Below, piece after piece: positions 13,891-15,808 of a stretch of 15,808 nucleotides of DNA. Under the pieces are notes generated by a model, which was not told the origin of the DNA, did not search any database, and saw nothing but the letters and a program-made list of their open reading frames with translations. This DNA comes from Oscillatoria sp. Prado101. Lineage in GTDB: Bacteria; Cyanobacteriota; Cyanobacteriia; Cyanobacteriales; Oscillatoriaceae. The position numbers and the translations under genes are program-made. The stretch lies in assembly GCA_025454445.1 (NCBI GenBank), contig JALOOK010000020.1, positions 1 through 15,808 on the forward strand, given 5' to 3'. How positions within the stretch are numbered: the stretch's first letter is position 1; the number at the start of each line of letters is the position of its first letter.

Positions 13891-14337
13891 AGAGGAGGCG
13901 ACGGGCGCGTTCTACCATTGGATGTCTGTTTACCAGGCGAAATGCGCACCTGTGGCAGGTGCGATCGCCCTAGGAGCCGCCCGGTGAAGCTTTCCATTTT
14001 GGCCGGTTGAGTCCCTCCGTAAAAATACTCCCTCGCCCGGCTTGTCGCACTTTGAAAGTCGTGCCGGTCTGGCAACAACCTGCGGAACTTACCGGCACCC
14101 TGCAGCCGTCCTACTTTTAGTGGTCGTGGAAACTGTGAACGGTTGGGGTGCCTGGATTGCCATTTATGGAAAATTGACTAGAAAATTGGCTAATTTACGG
14201 GTAATCACTTTTTTTATCGGGCTGGCAAACTGTTGGCGAGTCAGAATCCAGACTGCAGCTATGTGAATAAGAACAAGTCAGAATCTCTTCTGACTTCTGA
14301 ACTGTCATTGTAAAGATAAGTGAAGGAGAGGGGGAAT
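13891..14337. other. Intergenic region before the exported protein gene
   Basis: No gene is supported in these 447 bp; the 74-codon frame at 14042-14266 has no ribosome binding site. The hairpin CGCACCTGtggCAGGTGCG (13945-13963, 8-bp stem) overlaps a HIP1 site. GTCAGAAtctcTTCTGAC (14277-14294, 7-bp stem) ends 43 bp before the ATG at 14338, and a further GTCAGAATC lies near 14239. These could be regulatory, but no promoter is assigned. Confidence 0.45.
14324..14331 (+). promoter_or_regulatory. Ribosome binding site deciding the exported protein start
   Basis: AGGAGAGG at 14324-14331 lies 6 nt before the ATG at 14338 and falls within the coding sequence if the GTG at 14320 were used. The ATG is therefore the start. 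Confidence 0.75.
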
Positions 14338-15534
14338 ATGAAAGTCTTTCATACGGAAAAGTATGGGGCTTTTGTTTGGGCTGCGATGGCGAAACCGCTA
14401 GCGTTTCCGGTAGTTAAATTTACTAAAACCGCAGCGCCTACCGGGCTTGTTTGCGCGGTGGCGCTAACCGGCATTCTGTGTGCGGGTGCCGGTGTGGCCG
14501 GTGCGGCGGCTGCCGTAGGGCCACAAACCGCCCCCCTAACGGTCAGCCAGAACTCGCAACGAGGGAGTCGCTTACCTCGTGCGATCGCTCTCGCCGTTCG
14601 CCAGGATGTGTCGCGCCGGCAGGGAATTCCGCTCGATAACTTGCGGATTGTGGGGGCGGAGCAGCAGACTTGGCGCGACCGCTGCTTGGGTGCGCCCCGA
14701 CCGGAGGAGCGATGCGCTCAAGCGCTAACTGAAGGTTGGCGGGTGGTGGTGTCTGACGGTTCCCAAGAGTGGACTTATCACACGGATGCCACGGGCAGGA
14801 ATGTGCGCTCAGTCAGTGCCGCTGACTCTGGGGGGTCGCTGTCCAAGTGTGTGTCTGACGCGGTGAAGGTGGACTTGTCGGCGCGGTTGCAGGTGCCGGC
14901 GGATGCGGTGCGGATTGTGAGGGCGGAACGGCGGCAGTGGCCAAATGGCTGTCTGGGCATTTCCAGCCCTGGAGTGTTCTGCACTCAGGCGATTGTGCCC
15001 GGTTGGCAGGTGACGGCGGCGATCGCACAAGGGGGAAACGCACAGCAACGCTGGGTTTATCACACCAATGAATCGGGTTCTGTGGTTAAGTTGAATCAGT
15101 CAGGAGGTTTTTCTGATAGTGGCGGTACTGTTAAACCGATTCGGATTCCTGTCGGTGAACTGCCGCCTCCTTTGGACAGAGAGACCATTTTTCGGGGGAA
15201 TGCGAGTGGTGGGTTTGCCGGTTTGAGTTATGAGACTGTTCTGATGAGTGACGGGCGGGTAATTCGGACTCGCGTGACTGGCAATAGTGGTGCAACGGAG
15301 ATTCGCCGGCTTTCTCAGCAAGAAGTGCGCGAGTTTCAGCGGCTGTTACAGCGGGTGGATTTTGAGCAGTTTGATGGTTTGTATTACCCACCGGCTCGCG
15401 GTTCGGCTGATTATACCACGGTGACGCTCACCAGCCGAGCCGGTACGACTCGCTATGCCGATATTATTCAAGACCGGCTGCCTGAAGGGATGCGGTCGGT
15501 TGTGGAAGCTTGGAATAGAATCGCTAGCCGGTGA
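14338..15534 (+). CDS. Exported hypothetical protein with duplicated Trp/Cys module
   Basis: The protein has 398 residues. A long basic N-terminus precedes a hydrophobic segment at about 35-60 (GLVCAVALTGILCAGAGVAG), a signal peptide or anchor, so the rest should be periplasmic or lumenal. Two related modules follow at about 79-158 and 168-251. Each has a helical start, RIVxAE, W (112 and 201), a CLG Cys (116 and 205), a second Cys exactly 10 residues on (126 and 215), GWxV, and W(T/V)YHT. The paired Cys may form a disulfide in each module. A third, different domain covers about 290-398 (LSYETVLMSDGRVIRTRVTG, QQEVREFQRLLQRVDF, and SADYTTVTL onward), resembling small protease-inhibitor-like or lipoprotein tails of cyanobacteria. 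I recognise it only as a cyanobacterial exported family of unknown function. A strong terminator lies 123 bp downstream; the gene appears monocistronic. Confidence 0.85.
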   Translation: MKVFHTEKYGAFVWAAMAKPLAFPVVKFTKTAAPTGLVCAVALTGILCAGAGVAGAAAAVGPQTAPLTVSQNSQRGSRLPRAIALAVRQDVSRRQGIPLDNLRIVGAEQQTWRDRCLGAPRPEERCAQALTEGWRVVVSDGSQEWTYHTDATGRNVRSVSAADSGGSLSKCVSDAVKVDLSARLQVPADAVRIVRAERRQWPNGCLGISSPGVFCTQAIVPGWQVTAAIAQGGNAQQRWVYHTNESGSVVKLNQSGGFSDSGGTVKPIRIPVGELPPPLDRETIFRGNASGGFAGLSYETVLMSDGRVIRTRVTGNSGATEIRRLSQQEVREFQRLLQRVDFEQFDGLYYPPARGSADYTTVTLTSRAGTTRYADIIQDRLPEGMRSVVEAWNRIASR

Positions 15535-15657
15535 TCGGGGTGATGGGGAGATTTTGATTTGGCAATTATAGTGCCGGTGATTGCTCCCCTGGGGATTGAT
15601 ATCGGGGATATTTATCCCGGGGTAATTTAGAGCCTGGCTCTAGCTACTGCCACAGAC

Positions 15658-15681
15658 AAAGCCCGCCTGCGCGGGCTCTTT
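15658..15681 (+). terminator. Rho-independent terminator after the exported protein gene
   Basis: AGCCCGC (15660-15666), loop CTGC, GCGGGCT (15671-15677), then CTTTAATT; AAA precedes the stem, so it may also work in reverse. It lies 123 bp after the stop at 15534. A weaker GGGAT/ATCCC hairpin occurs earlier, at 15605-15618. Confidence 0.75.
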
Positions 15682-15711
15682 AATTGGCGGGATCTTTGGG
15701 ATTGTTAAGGA

Positions 15712-15808
15712 CTAGAAACCGGGTTTCTGCGATCACATGAAGCATCCGTTCCCGATAGTTCGGGCTAGAAACCCGGTTTCTGACCCCCCGCCGAGACTAG
15801 AAACCGGG
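15712..15808. repeat. AGAAACCSGGTTTCT palindromic repeat cluster (continues beyond window)
   Basis: CTAGAAACCGGGTTTCTG (15712-15729), CTAGAAACCCGGTTTCTG (15765-15782) and a cut-off CTAGAAACCGGG (15797-15808) are near-perfect palindromes; copies 1 and 2 are reverse complements of each other. A half copy, AGAAACCGGG, occurs at about 13590-13599. This is a dispersed cyanobacterial repeat type. Confidence 0.75.

Noticed and set aside
14042..14266. 74-codon frame before the exported protein
   Set aside because: No ribosome binding site, mixed composition, and it ends in a probable leader region.

Overview
The window looks like chromosomal DNA of a filamentous, Oscillatoriales-type cyanobacterium; the genus cannot be fixed from this sequence. 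The evidence is six copies of the HIP1 octamer GCGATCGC (about 2303, 9146, 13125, 13961, 14581 and 15019), heptamer STRR tracts, several dispersed palindromic repeats typical of cyanobacteria, and gene families such as DUF3110, an EGY-like site-2 protease and a cyanobacterial TamB homologue. No RNA gene, CRISPR array, transposase or phage gene is visible.

Layout. Positions 1-4725 (minus strand) hold the first 1575 codons of a very large TamB-like envelope protein whose 3' end lies outside the window. All other genes are on the plus strand. An 850-bp divergent spacer with STRR heptamers leads to an orphan RTX calcium-binding protein (5576-6304). A repeat-bearing spacer follows, then a DUF3110 protein (6753-7121) and murQ (7182-8126), which probably form a two-gene unit. 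Next come an EGY-like membrane metalloprotease (8590-10122) and a membrane-anchored PIN-like protein with an internal 45-bp minisatellite (10310-11326).

From about 11.3 to 14.3 kb the DNA is gene-poor and rich in structure. It holds a five-unit hairpin repeat array, strong isolated hairpins, a 57-aa Cys-containing ORF, two paralogous small hydrophobic proteins (12413-12637 and 13254-13475) with a third small hydrophobic ORF between them, a terminator, and a MITE-like element that appears to have landed in another dispersed repeat. The window ends with an exported protein carrying a duplicated Trp/Cys module (14338-15534), a strong terminator, and the start of another palindromic repeat cluster.

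How the genes relate. The TamB homologue, the RTX protein, the site-2 protease, the anchored PIN protein, the small membrane proteins and the C-terminal exported protein all act at or beyond the membrane. MurQ recycles cell-wall sugar. Apart from DUF3110-murQ and the small-membrane-protein cluster, nothing indicates a single operon. The most unusual material is the small-protein and hairpin-rich region at 11.4-13.9 kb and the intergenic repeat captured in frame inside the TamB gene.
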